Position numbers and translations under genes: made by a program. From positions 620,001-684,000 of the forward strand of contig CAWIRE010000003.1 in NCBI GenBank assembly GCA_963838385.1: a stretch of 64,000 bases of DNA. Reading direction: 5' to 3'. Below the pieces are notes generated by a model. That model saw only the letters and a program-made list of their open reading frames with translations, did no database searches and was not told where the DNA came from. Positions 7,509-15,770 of this stretch are shown piece after piece; positions within the stretch are counted from its first letter, which is position 1; the number at the start of each line of letters is the position of its first letter. The DNA is from DAHUYF01 sp963838385. GTDB lineage: Bacteria > Pseudomonadota > Alphaproteobacteria > ATCC43930 > CGMCC-115725.

Positions 7509-8607
7509 TGCGCGAGAGTGGGAATATCGCTCGACGTGCAATCTCGAAGTAGTGAGGGTCGCTTTCTATTCCAATGCTCTCATACCCGACAGCCATCGCA
7601 GCCGCCAACGTTGAGCCCGCACCAGCAAAGGGATCCAAAATTATCCCCTCACCCAGGGGCAGGACGGCTCGCACGAGTTGCCGCAAAAATGATTGGGGTT
7701 TGAGGCTGGGATGAGGTGCGATTTTCCGCTCGCTGGAACGGGTGGGATGCGACTGAATCACGTCGCCGAACGGTCTTTCCCTCGAAATGCGCCGGAACCC
7801 TCCCGTTTTCCATTTCCGCAAATTGTCCTGAACGCGACCTTCGATTGGTTTCCTGAAGCACAGCCAAGGCTCCCACATGGAGCGAGGCATCACGCTTACA
7901 TCGTTAAATTCCTCATGCGCATTTTTTGGCCGATCTCCTCCGCGCATTGTCATCACAAGTCGCACGATCTCGCCGCGTCGTTCAAGCCCAGCATTGGAAA
8001 GTGCTCTTGAGACTCGAGGGGAGACCAAGGGGTTCGAAGCTACAATGACATTGGCGCCGGGCACGAGCATAGGAACAAGAAGTGACGCCCAATAGGCGAT
8101 AAATGCCTCGAGTTCTTCAAGATCGGTCTCATTCAGCGTGGTAAAGCGCGGCAACGGCGACCGCCTGTGCCCGTCGAATGACGGTGGGATACGCCAAACT
8201 CCGCCTTTTCCATTGCGTAGTTTCTGCTGTTCCAGCGGAGTATATTCGACCATGCCATACGGGGGATCGGTTACGACGGCATGGATGCTCGTAGTCGGCT
8301 GCTGTCGAAGCCAGTTTAGGCAGTCGTCTTGAATCAGCGTAGCCGCGTCAATCGCAGGTGCTTGGTCTTCCGGTAGGAAGGGTAGAGGTTCTTCTTCGCA
8401 CTGAAGCTGGTAAGCACCTCGGGATGTTCTCTCAAACACGCGATCAACGTTCAAGCGCAGGTACGATCGCACGGATGATGCAGAGACGCCGGCTCCAAGC
8501 TCGGTCCGAACAGCGTCGTAGATTTCCTGAACTGTCGCTGGATTCTCCCGCGATCGCAAAAATTCGGTAATCGCGTCTCTTACGCGGCCTGGTGCTTGCC
8601 GATCCAC
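7495..8607 (-). CDS. DNA methyltransferase (beta class) with N-terminal winged-helix domain
   Basis: Modification partner of the adjacent nuclease, 370 residues. Residues ~6-68 form a winged-helix-like domain (VQEIYDAVRTELG, SASSVRSYL). The catalytic DPPYG is at ~114-118, HPSLKP lies in the C-terminal half, and the SAM motif DPFAGAGST is at ~325-333. Motif IV before motif I defines the beta class, so the product is N6-methyladenine or N4-methylcytosine. GTG 8607 is chosen because GGAG sits six bases upstream and it leaves a 20-base leader. TTG 8619 would extend it by four residues. The extra winged-helix domain may bind its own promoter. G+C is lower than in the flanks. Confidence 0.85.
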   Translation of the reverse strand: MDRQAPGRVRDAITEFLRSRENPATVQEIYDAVRTELGAGVSASSVRSYLRLNVDRVFERTSRGAYQLQCEEEPLPFLPEDQAPAIDAATLIQDDCLNWLRQQPTTSIHAVVTDPPYGMVEYTPLEQQKLRNGKGGVWRIPPSFDGHRRSPLPRFTTLNETDLEELEAFIAYWASLLVPMLVPGANVIVASNPLVSPRVSRALSNAGLERRGEIVRLVMTMRGGDRPKNAHEEFNDVSVMPRSMWEPWLCFRKPIEGRVQDNLRKWKTGGFRRISRERPFGDVIQSHPTRSSERKIAPHPSLKPQSFLRQLVRAVLPLGEGIILDPFAGAGSTLAAAMAVGYESIGIESDPHYFEIARRAIFPLSRIKVP

Positions 8608-8633
8608 CGCACTCTCCAATGCGACAGCTCGAA

Positions 8634-8662
8634 AAGATAAACGTCCAGAACGTTTTTTTGCA
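8634..8662 (-). promoter_or_regulatory. Promoter of the methyltransferase with operator-like inverted repeat
   Basis: On the minus strand TTGCAA (8662-8657), a 17-base spacer and TATCTT (8639-8634) form a reasonable sigma-70 promoter. The spacer contains the inverted repeat AACGT-N5-ACGTT (8639-8653), suitable for a dimeric regulator or for autoregulation by the enzyme's winged-helix domain. Confidence 0.45.
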
Positions 8663-8688
8663 ATAAGCTTAATTTGCGGTTTGCGCGC

Positions 8689-11022
8689 TCACCCGCATTT
8701 CGAATAGTCGCAGCTGGTGCACTGGTCGCAGCCCTCGACGCGGATCAGCGCCGCCTCGCCGCATTTCGGGCATTGCGCGAGCCGCGGCCGGTGCTCGCCT
8801 TCGGCCGGCGCCAAATTCACCACCTTGCGCTCGGTGAGCTCGGGCGTGGCGCTGCGCTTGGCCGGCATGAAGCCGATATCGATCATGTGGCGCTCGATGA
8901 CGTCGCCGATCGCCGCCAGCAGCGAGGGCACGTAGCGGCCGTCCATCCAGGCGCCGCCGCGCGGGTCGAACACCGCCTTCAGCTCCTCGACCACGAAGGA
9001 GACGTCGCCGCCGCGGCGGAAGACGGCGCTGATCATCCGCGTCAGCGCCACCGTCCAGGCGTAATGCTCCATGTTCTTCGAGTTGATGAAGATCTCGAAG
9101 GGCCGCCGGCGGCCGTCCTGGACGATATCGTTGAGGGTGATGTAGAGCGCGTGCTCGTTCTCGGGCCAGCGGATCTTGTAGGTCTTGCCCGGCAGCTCCT
9201 CGGGCCGGCTCAGCGGCTGCGTCATGTAGACGACGCCGCTGTCGTAGACATCGGCCGGCTTCGCCTGGCGCTGCGGCGCCGGCAGCGGCAGCTCGGGCTG
9301 CTGCTTGGCCTCGCCCGCCTCCTTCCGGACCTCGAGCACGGCGCCCGTCACCTCATTCGGCCGGTAGGTGGTGCAGCCCTTGCAGCCGAGCTCATAGGCC
9401 TGGAGATAGACGTCCTTGAAGCGCTCGAAGGGGAAGTCGACCGGGATGTTGATGGTCTTGGAGATCGAGCTGTCGACGTATTTCTGCACCGTCGCCTGCA
9501 TGATCAGGTGATCGGCCGGCGCCAGCTGCTGCGCGTCGACGAAATATTCCGGCAGCGGCGTGCTCTCGCCCTTGAGCCGGCGGAAGAGGCGATAGGCATA
9601 GTCGCTCACCTCCTCCTCCTTGCGCGTGCCGTCCGGCATCAGCACGCGGCGCGTGTAGCTGAAGCTGAACACCGGCTCGAGGCCGGAGCTGACATTGTCG
9701 GCGAAGAGCGAGATCGTGCCGGTGGGCGCCACCGAGGTGAGGAGCGCGTTGCGGATGCCGTGCGCGGCGATGGCGTCCCGCACATCGGCATCGAGCGCCG
9801 CCACCGTCTCGCTGGCGAGATAGGCCGCCTTGTCGAAGAGCGGGAAGGCGCCTTTTTCCGCCGCCAGCGCCGCCGAGGCGAGATAGGCCTCGCGCTCGAT
9901 CGCCTTCAGCCATTGCGCCGTGAGCTCCACCGCCGCGGCCGAGCCGTAGCGCGCGCCGCACAGGATGAGCGCGTCGGCAAGCCCGGTGATGCCGAGGCCG
10001 ATGCGCCGCTTGGCCTTCGCCTCGTGCGTCTGCTCGGCCAGCGGGAAGCGCGAGACGTCGACGACATTGTCCATGAGCCGCACCGCCACCGGCACCAGCC
10101 GGGCAAGCGCCGCCAGGTCGAGCCGCGCCTCGCGGCTGAAGGGATCGCGCACCAGTGCCGCGAGATTGATCGAGCCCAGCAGGCAGGCGCCATAAGGCGG
10201 CAGCGGCTGCTCGCCGCAGGGGTTGGTGGCGCTGATCGTCTCGCAGTAGTGCAAATTGTTGCGGCGGTTGATGCGGTCGATGAAGATCACGCCCGGCTCG
10301 GCAAAGGCGTAGGTCGAGCGCATGATCTGCTCCCAGAGCTCGCGCGCCGGCAGCACCTTGAACGTGGTGCCGGAGAATTTGAGCTCCCAGGGCGCGTCTT
10401 CCTTCACCGCCTGCATGAAGGCGTCGGTGACGAGGACGGAGAGATTGAACATGCGCAGCCGCCCGGGCTCGCGCTTGGCGGCGATGAAGGCCTCGATGTC
10501 GGGATGGTCGCAGCGCAATGTGGCCATCATCGCGCCGCGGCGATAGCCCGCGCTCATGATGGTGCGGCACATCGCGTCCCAGACATCCATGAAGGAGAGC
10601 GGGCCCGAGGCGTCGGCGCCGACGCCTTTGACCGGCGCGCCCTTGGGGCGCAGCGTCGAGAAATCATAGCCGATGCCGCCGCCCTGCTGCATGGTCAGCG
10701 CGGCCTCGCGCAGATGGCTGAAGATGCCGGCCATGTCGTCCGGGATCGTGCCCATGACGAAGCAGTTGAAGAGCGTGACGTTGCGCGCGCTGCCGGCGCC
10801 GGCGACGACGCGCCCGGCGGGGAGGAACTTGAAGCCGGTCATGGCCTCGTAGAAGCGCTCTGCCCAGCCCGCCCGTTCCGCCTCGGCCTCGGGCTCGGCG
10901 AGCGCAGTCGCCACCCGCCGCCAGGTGTCCTCGATGGTGCGGTCGACCGGGTTCCCGTCCGGCCCCTTGAGCCGGTACTTCATGTCCCAGATCTGCTGCG
11001 AGATCGAGGCGACGGGCGGCAT
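8689..11022 (-). CDS. nrdJ: Adenosylcobalamin-dependent ribonucleotide reductase (class II)
   Basis: Reduces ribonucleotides to deoxyribonucleotides using adenosylcobalamin as radical source, so it works with or without oxygen. The 777-residue chain has the first redox Cys near 87 (TLFNCFVMG), the radical-site loop NPCGEQPLPP near residue 290, a PTGTIS phosphate loop, and a C-terminal region of about 200 residues ending in two CxxC pairs (CPKCGE, CDQCTSC), typical of the NrdJ/TSCPD form. No nrdAB is visible nearby. An adenosyltransferase for the cofactor is encoded at 34911-35471. Three DnaA-box-like sites lie 139-255 bases upstream. Confidence 0.93.
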   Translation of the reverse strand: MPPVASISQQIWDMKYRLKGPDGNPVDRTIEDTWRRVATALAEPEAEAERAGWAERFYEAMTGFKFLPAGRVVAGAGSARNVTLFNCFVMGTIPDDMAGIFSHLREAALTMQQGGGIGYDFSTLRPKGAPVKGVGADASGPLSFMDVWDAMCRTIMSAGYRRGAMMATLRCDHPDIEAFIAAKREPGRLRMFNLSVLVTDAFMQAVKEDAPWELKFSGTTFKVLPARELWEQIMRSTYAFAEPGVIFIDRINRRNNLHYCETISATNPCGEQPLPPYGACLLGSINLAALVRDPFSREARLDLAALARLVPVAVRLMDNVVDVSRFPLAEQTHEAKAKRRIGLGITGLADALILCGARYGSAAAVELTAQWLKAIEREAYLASAALAAEKGAFPLFDKAAYLASETVAALDADVRDAIAAHGIRNALLTSVAPTGTISLFADNVSSGLEPVFSFSYTRRVLMPDGTRKEEEVSDYAYRLFRRLKGESTPLPEYFVDAQQLAPADHLIMQATVQKYVDSSISKTINIPVDFPFERFKDVYLQAYELGCKGCTTYRPNEVTGAVLEVRKEAGEAKQQPELPLPAPQRQAKPADVYDSGVVYMTQPLSRPEELPGKTYKIRWPENEHALYITLNDIVQDGRRRPFEIFINSKNMEHYAWTVALTRMISAVFRRGGDVSFVVEELKAVFDPRGGAWMDGRYVPSLLAAIGDVIERHMIDIGFMPAKRSATPELTERKVVNLAPAEGEHRPRLAQCPKCGEAALIRVEGCDQCTSCDYSKCG

Positions 11023-11160
11023 GGATCGGCGGTCCTTTCAGGCACCCTTGCCCCGGCCCGGGAGGGTAGGCGCAGGATGGCGGTCGATGGCTAAGACGAT
11101 CTTACCCCTAGCAGCGCCAGGCTGCGGCTACAACTAAAATGTTCCCGGTTTGTCCTCGCG

Positions 11161-11277
11161 CGATCCACACCGGGATCATTGCGCAAGTGGTTAATATTTC
11201 TCGCCGCGTCAAGCTTATCCCCGCTTTTCAGCCCTGTGGCTGCGCCCGCGATCCCCATGACTCCCGAGTTATCCACA
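11161..11277 (+). promoter_or_regulatory. Three evenly spaced DnaA-box-like 9-mers upstream of nrdJ
   Basis: CGATCCACA (11161-11169), TTATCCCCG (11215-11223) and TTATCCACA (11269-11277) lie in the same orientation with starts exactly 54 bases apart. The last is a perfect DnaA box and the others have one and two differences from known variants. They occupy an otherwise gene-free, comparatively AT-rich interval upstream of nrdJ. Confidence 0.45.
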
Positions 11278-11373
11278 GACTTGTTCACGGAGAGCTATCG
11301 CCGGGCGCAAATCAGGAACGGGCCGTAACCTGTGGTTTCGTTGCCCGTATCCGAACGGTAGTCACCTCCTCAT

Positions 11374-11476
11374 TCGTCATGGCCGGGCCGGCCGCAGGCC
11401 AAGTCCCGGCCATCCACGCCTAAGCAACGAGCGCGCTGCGAGACGTGGACGGCCGGGACAAGCCCGGCCGTGACGA
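11374..11476. repeat. Long imperfect palindrome, GTCATGGCCGGG family, copy 1
   Basis: TCGTCATGGCCGGGC at the left end pairs with GCCCGGCCGTGACGA at the right end, and an inner TCCCGGCCATCCACG pairs with CGTGGACGGCCGGGA. A second copy with the same ends is at 43736-43846. Elements with this core are widespread between genes in alphaproteobacteria. The rest of the interval 11023-11553 holds only the DnaA-box-like sites and no gene that I can support. Confidence 0.75.
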
Positions 11477-11553
11477 TTTCTACTGCTATCGACGACCGGA
11501 TCTTGCAACAGCTTCGAACAGCCATTCGCGGCCGTCAGGATTGACGGCGTGCA

Positions 11554-12273
11554 TCAGGCGCCCCCCGCCTCCGCCACCAGCCGCCCCGTCGCTGCCTCGA
11601 TCCTCTCCTCCAGCATCGCCATCACCGCCTTGCGCTCGCCGCCCGGGGGGATCGGCGGCAGGATCTCGACCACGATCCGCCCCGGCCGCTTGAGGAAGCT
11701 GCGCCGGCCCCAGAACAGGCCGGAATTGACCGCCACCGGCACCAGCGGCACGCCGAGCTGGCGGTAGAGCGCCGCGACGCCGGGCTGGTAGGGCCGCCGC
11801 GTGCCCGGCGCGGTGCGCGTGCCTTCGGGGAAGATGACGATCGGGCGCCCCTCGGCCACCGCCTGCTGGGCCGCCGCCACCAGCTTGCGCAAGGCGGCGG
11901 CGCCGCCGGCGCGGTCGATGCCGATCATGCCGGCCTTGCGCAGGTACCAGCCGTAGAACGGGATCCACATCAATTCCTGCTTGAGCACGATCGCCGGATC
12001 GGGGAAGAGGGCGGCGACCGCGAAGGTGTCCCAGGCCGATTGGTGCTTCATCGCGATGATCGCCGGCCCGCGCGGCAGATGCTCGCGCCCGCGCACCTCG
12101 TGCGTGAGCCCCACCGTCAGCTCGCAGAGCCGGAGCACGGCGGCGGCCCAGGCGCAGCCGAACCGGCAGGCGAGCCGCCGCGGCAGCAGCAGCACCGGCA
12201 GCCCCGCGATCGCCTCGACCGCGGTGAAGAGATAGAGCGCCGCGTTGAAGACCAGCGAGCGCAGCAGGATCAC
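11554..12273 (-). CDS. plsC: 1-acyl-sn-glycerol-3-phosphate acyltransferase
   Basis: Transfers a second fatty acyl chain to lysophosphatidic acid at the inner membrane. The 239-residue protein has an N-terminal hydrophobic segment, the catalytic HQSAWD (HxxxxD) at 77-82 and the glycerol-phosphate-binding FPEGTR at ~148-153. The start is a GTG at 12273 that overlaps the stop of the upstream ydcF-like gene (GTGA), so translation is coupled. It is the last gene of an ftsE-ftsX-ydcF-plsC run. Confidence 0.88.
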   Translation of the reverse strand: MILLRSLVFNAALYLFTAVEAIAGLPVLLLPRRLACRFGCAWAAAVLRLCELTVGLTHEVRGREHLPRGPAIIAMKHQSAWDTFAVAALFPDPAIVLKQELMWIPFYGWYLRKAGMIGIDRAGGAAALRKLVAAAQQAVAEGRPIVIFPEGTRTAPGTRRPYQPGVAALYRQLGVPLVPVAVNSGLFWGRRSFLKRPGRIVVEILPPIPPGGERKAVMAMLEERIEAATGRLVAEAGGA

Positions 12274-12914
12274 GGCTCGGCCTCGGCGCTGCCTCTCGCC
12301 AGCAGCGGCCGCGCCAGCGCCAGCAGGTATTTGTGGTATTCCCCCAGGATCAGGCTCGCCGTGCCGGGCGAGGCCCACCAGCGCTCCTGCTTGACGCTTT
12401 CGGGGAAGACGGGATGGGCGATGATGCGGATGTCCGGCATGGCGCGCGAGAATTCGAGCAGGCTGCGCGGCATGTGGTAGCTGGCGGTGACCAGGCGCAG
12501 CGAATGGAAGCCTTCCTGCCGCATCCACTGCGCCGTCTCGATCGCGTTGCCCAGCGTGTTGTCGGCCTCGTGGCCGAGCACGATGCAGCAGGCGACATGC
12601 TCGGGCGACTGGCGCGAGATGCGCAGCAGCGCCGTCACATCGGTCGAGTGGTAGACGCCGGAGACGAACAGCTTCTTCGCCTTGCCGGCGGCGAGCAGCG
12701 CCAGCCCGCTCTGCACCCTGAGGCTGCCGCCGGTGAGCACGACGATGGCATCGGTCTCGCTCTCGGCATCGGTCACCTCGTCGGGGATCGAGGAAGCGAA
12801 CCAGACGAAGCCGCCGAGCCACAGCGCGAGGAGGGCCAGCAGCAGCGCCGCCGGCAGGCCGCGCCGGCCGAAGCGGCGACGCCCCGGGGAGGTCTGTGTC
12901 GGACGGACGATCAT
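12270..12914 (-). CDS. YdcF/SanA-like DUF218 membrane protein
   Basis: A 214-residue protein with a single membrane segment at ~21-42 (LPAALLLALLALWLGGFVWF) and a DUF218 domain starting at DAIVVLTGG. It includes HSTDVTALL and the conserved LVTASYHMPRSLLEF. DUF218 proteins such as SanA and ElyC affect envelope integrity and peptidoglycan or undecaprenol metabolism, but the reaction is unknown. The ATG overlaps the ftsX stop (ATGA), and its own stop overlaps plsC. Sitting in an operon with FtsEX suggests a role in envelope assembly at division. Confidence 0.82.
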   Translation of the reverse strand: MIVRPTQTSPGRRRFGRRGLPAALLLALLALWLGGFVWFASSIPDEVTDAESETDAIVVLTGGSLRVQSGLALLAAGKAKKLFVSGVYHSTDVTALLRISRQSPEHVACCIVLGHEADNTLGNAIETAQWMRQEGFHSLRLVTASYHMPRSLLEFSRAMPDIRIIAHPVFPESVKQERWWASPGTASLILGEYHKYLLALARPLLARGSAEAEP

Positions 12915-13801
12915 GGCATGCGTTTGAGCGCGCGCAGCACGGTGATCCGCGCGGTGAGCATGGCGATGAGCGAAGCGGCGAGGGGCAGCAGCAGCAGCGC
13001 CAGCCAGTGCCAGGGCTGCAGCGCCAGCGACGGCAGCAGGCGGACGCGCTCGCCGAAGAGCGCGGTGGCGGCGCCGGCATGGCCGATGCCGAACAGCGTC
13101 GCCAGCGTCAGCACCAGGCCGATGATGCCGCCGCGCAAGGCGAGGTCGAGCGCCTGGCGCTGGAACTGGCCGGCGATGTAGCCGTCGCGCGCGCCGATGA
13201 GATGCAGCACCTCGACGACGGCGTGATGGACGGCGAGCCCGGCGCGGGTGGTGAAGACCACGGTCAGCACCGCGGCGCCGCCGATCAGCAGCACGATGGC
13301 GAGCGCCGTCGCCTCGATCGACAGCACCAGCCCGGCGAGCCGGTCGAGCCACAGCCGGTGATCATCGAGCGCGGCACCGGGCACGGCCGCGGCCAGGCGC
13401 GCGCGCAGCGCCGCGAGGTCCGGCGGCGCCGCCGTGTCGATGCGCAGATCGATGAGCTGCGGCAGCGACAGCTGCTCGGCCGTCATCGCCGTGCCGAGCC
13501 AGGGCTCGATCAAGCGCTGGATGGCTTCGCGCGACAGCGGCTCCGCCCGGATCACGCCCGGCGTGGCGCGCAGCAGCGCCACCGCCGCCGCGACGCCGTC
13601 GGGCTTGCCGTCGCCGGCCGGCGGCAGCTGCACGGTGAGCGTGCCGGACAGGCTGCTATCCCAGTGCTGCAGCGCCGCCTGCAGCACCAGCGTGCCGGCG
13701 AGCGCCAGCCCCGCGAGATAGACCATGAGCGCGATGATCCAGGGCAGGAAGCGCACCGAACTGTCGCGGTTCAAGGGGATGTCGAGACGGCGGCGCAGCA
13801 T
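12911..13801 (-). CDS. ftsX: Cell division protein FtsX
   Basis: Permease-like partner of FtsE. It transmits ATP-driven conformational change across the membrane to activate peptidoglycan hydrolases at the septum. The 296-residue chain has a cytoplasmic N-terminus, a membrane segment at ~18-42, a periplasmic domain (~45-165) and three C-terminal membrane segments, the standard FtsX layout. It lies 15 bases downstream of ftsE and overlaps the next gene by 4 bases. The sequence is divergent in the periplasmic loop, as is normal for the family. Confidence 0.87.
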   Translation of the reverse strand: MLRRRLDIPLNRDSSVRFLPWIIALMVYLAGLALAGTLVLQAALQHWDSSLSGTLTVQLPPAGDGKPDGVAAAVALLRATPGVIRAEPLSREAIQRLIEPWLGTAMTAEQLSLPQLIDLRIDTAAPPDLAALRARLAAAVPGAALDDHRLWLDRLAGLVLSIEATALAIVLLIGGAAVLTVVFTTRAGLAVHHAVVEVLHLIGARDGYIAGQFQRQALDLALRGGIIGLVLTLATLFGIGHAGAATALFGERVRLLPSLALQPWHWLALLLLPLAASLIAMLTARITVLRALKRMP

Positions 13802-13816
13802 CGCTTGCCTAGGCTC

Positions 13817-14497
13817 CTAACCCGCCTGCCGCGTCCGGGCGCGCTCCTGGGTGAGCTCGCCGTTCTCGAGATGGAGCCGCGCATGGCCGAAGCGCGTCAC
13901 CAGCCCCTCATTGTGCGTTGCGATGACCAGCGTCGTGCCGAGCTTGTTCATCTCCTCGAAGAGGCGCAGCAGGCGCAGCGCCATCTCGTCGTCGACATTG
14001 CCGGTGGGCTCGTCGGCCAGCAGCAGACTCGGCCGGCCGATCACCGCGCGGGCGATCGCCACCCGCTGCTGCTGGCCGCCCGACAGCGTTGCCGGCCGGG
14101 CGCCGAGCTTGTCGGCGAGCCCGACCCAGCGCAGCAGCTCGCTGACATGCTCGCGGATCTGCTCTTCCGCGAGTTCGGCGACGCGCAGCGGCAGCGCCAC
14201 GTTGTCGAAGGTGGAGAGGTGCTCGATCAGGCGGAAATCCTGGAACACGACGCCGATCTTGCGCCTGAGCGCCGGCAGCTCGCGCCGCGGCGTCGTGGCG
14301 ATGTCGCGGCCGAACAGCGAGATCAGGCCGCGCGACGGGCGCTCGGCCAGGTACATCAGCTTCAGCAGGCTGGTCTTGCCGGCGCCGCTCGGCCCGGTGA
14401 GGAAATGGAACGAGCCGGCGGGGAGCTCCATGGCGATGTCGCGCAGCACCTCGGGGCCCGCGCCGTACCGCATGCCGACATTCTCGAAACGTACCAA
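13817..14497 (-). CDS. ftsE: Cell division ATP-binding protein FtsE
   Basis: ABC-type ATPase of the FtsEX complex, 226 residues. Walker A GPSGAGKTS is at ~35-43, the Q-loop is in VVFQDFRLIEH, the signature LSGGQQQR is at ~137-144, and Walker B with LLLADEPTGNVD follows, a sequence particularly typical of FtsE. The TTG at 14497 is selected because GGAGA lies nine bases upstream and FENVGMRY aligns with family N-termini. Longer frames add low-complexity Arg/Ala sequence. It is transcribed divergently from the zinc-ribbon gene. Confidence 0.9.
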   Translation of the reverse strand: MVRFENVGMRYGAGPEVLRDIAMELPAGSFHFLTGPSGAGKTSLLKLMYLAERPSRGLISLFGRDIATTPRRELPALRRKIGVVFQDFRLIEHLSTFDNVALPLRVAELAEEQIREHVSELLRWVGLADKLGARPATLSGGQQQRVAIARAVIGRPSLLLADEPTGNVDDEMALRLLRLFEEMNKLGTTLVIATHNEGLVTRFGHARLHLENGELTQERARTRQAG

Positions 14498-14640
14498 GGC
14501 GCGCGCTCTCCGTCGCACCGCGGCATGGACTCGCCGCCCGGCGCACCATGACATGAGGCGGCGGCCGGCGTAAAGCCGGGCGCGCGCTTCCGGCCTCGCG
14601 CGCGGGCCGCCCGTTGCAAGCCGATTCGCGCGAGGTTTCC

Positions 14641-14670
14641 TTGCTTCGCGCGGGGATTGAGCCCTATAAG
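14641..14670 (+). promoter_or_regulatory. Sigma-70 promoter of the zinc-ribbon/regulator pair
   Basis: TTGCTT (14641-14646) and TATAAG (14665-14670) are separated by 18 bases. The -10 matches 5 of 6 consensus positions. The start would lie near 14677, with a short leader to ATG 14695. Confidence 0.5.
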
Positions 14671-14694
14671 GACAAAAAAGGCGCTGCGGCATCA

Positions 14695-15367
14695 ATGATC
14701 GTCACTTGTCCGGTCTGTTCCACCCGGTACCTGGTCGACCCTGGCGCGCTGGGCCCGGGCGGACGACTCGTGCGCTGCGCCAGCTGCGCCCACACATGGC
14801 ACCAGGAGCCCGCCGAGGACGCGCCGCGGCGAGTTCGACCTGCCGCCGCCGGAGCCGCCGCCGGCGTTGGAGGCGCCGGTGCGCAGCGTTGGCCGGGTGC
14901 AGCTCCCGGCGGTGCAGCGGGGGCGCGGGCGGCTCTCCTTCGTCGGCTGGGCGGCCTATGTCATCGTGCTGGCCGGGCTCGTCGCCGGCGGGCTGTGGCT
15001 GACCCGCGAGCGCGTGGTCGGCCGCTGGCCCGCCGCCGCGCGCTACTACCAGATGCTCGGCATTCCCGTCGAGACGGCGCAAGGCAGCTTCGACTTCCAC
15101 AATGTGACGCCGACCCGCGATACCGAGAACGGGCTGCCGACGTTGGTCATCCAGGGCGAGGTGGTCAACGTCTCCGACGTGGCGCGCCAGGTGCCGAAGC
15201 TCAAGGTGACGCTGCTCGACAGCAGCGGACACGAGCTGCAATCCTGGAACTTCACCGTCAGCGACGACCGCCTGCTGCCCGGCGCCAGCGCGCCCTTCCG
15301 CACCAGCATCGCCCAGCCCAACGAAGCCGCGACGATGATCAAGGTCTCCGTCTCGGACGGGGGCTAG
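14695..15367 (+). pseudogene. MJ0042-type zinc-ribbon membrane protein, frame interrupted once
   Basis: Residues 1-37 form a zinc ribbon, CPVCSTRYLVDP then CASCAHTWHQEP (four Cys), the MJ0042 family. The frame then breaks near 14828. One extra base in GCGCCGCGGCGAG moves reading to the next frame, which continues GEFDLPPPEPPP, a membrane segment (WAAYVIVLAGLVAGGLWL) and a DUF3426-like beta domain to 15367. Without the extra base it would be 223 residues. Such proteins stand beside ftsEX in many alphaproteobacteria. Every domain is intact on both sides of the break, so a sequencing insertion is more likely than decay. Confidence 0.75.
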
Positions 15368-15374
15368 CGTTCCC

Positions 15375-15737
15375 GTGGCCAAGATTCTGGTGGCGGAGGA
15401 CGACACCGCGGTGAGCGCCTTCGTCGCGCGCGCCCTGCAGCATCGCGGGCATGAGGTGACGGCGGTGCCCGACGGCTCGACCGCGCTCGGCGCGCTCGCC
15501 GTCACGCCGTTCGACCTGCTGCTCACCGACATCGTCATGCCGCGTCTCGATGGCATCGCCCTGGCGCTCAAGGCGAGCAAGGATCATCCCGGGATGAAGA
15601 TCCTGCTGATGACCGGCTTCGCCAGCGAGCGGCAGCGCGCGCACAATCTCGAGGCGCTGATCCACCGCGTGATCGCCAAGCCCTTCACGCTCGAGGACAT
15701 CTGCAACGCGGTGGATGAAGAGCTGGCGCGACGCTGA
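15375..15737 (+). CDS. CpdR-like single-domain response regulator
   Basis: A 120-residue receiver domain with no output domain. Acidic Asp9/Asp10, the phosphoacceptor Asp52 in LLLTDIVMP, Thr80 and Lys102 in IAKPF are all present. The TDIVMPxxDGIxLA and MTGFA stretches resemble CpdR, the regulator that controls ClpXP localisation and proteolysis in the alphaproteobacterial cell cycle, so a CpdR role is likely but not proven. It starts at a GTG 7 bases after the zinc-ribbon gene. Its TGA stop is the loop of a truncated structured-repeat hairpin. Confidence 0.82.
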   Translation: MAKILVAEDDTAVSAFVARALQHRGHEVTAVPDGSTALGALAVTPFDLLLTDIVMPRLDGIALALKASKDHPGMKILLMTGFASERQRAHNLEALIHRVIAKPFTLEDICNAVDEELARR

Positions 15738-15749
15738 GCGTCGTCGCCG
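15730..15749 (+). repeat. Truncated structured repeat, P1 hairpin only
   Basis: GACGC (15730-15734), TGA stop codon as loop, GCGTC (15738-15742), then GTCGCCG, which matches the conserved linker. The P2 and P3 stems that follow in copies A-D are absent, so this is either a remnant or a chance partial match. Confidence 0.4.
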
Positions 15750-15770
15750 GTGCCCTGCCGACTGGCCTCC

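Noticed and set aside
8674..11094. An 806-residue open frame on the + strand opposite nrdJ
   Set aside because: Its product is Arg/Ala/His-rich without any domain, while the opposite strand encodes a complete class II ribonucleotide reductase. Long antisense frames are expected in DNA this GC-rich.
11023..11160. Cobalamin riboswitch before nrdJ
   Set aside because: No B12-box (GCCACTG-like) or the associated helices could be found on the minus strand.
11315..11342. GGAAC...CGTT resembling an EcfG promoter on the + strand
   Set aside because: Spacing is 19 bases, two more than accepted, and no gene begins downstream on that strand.
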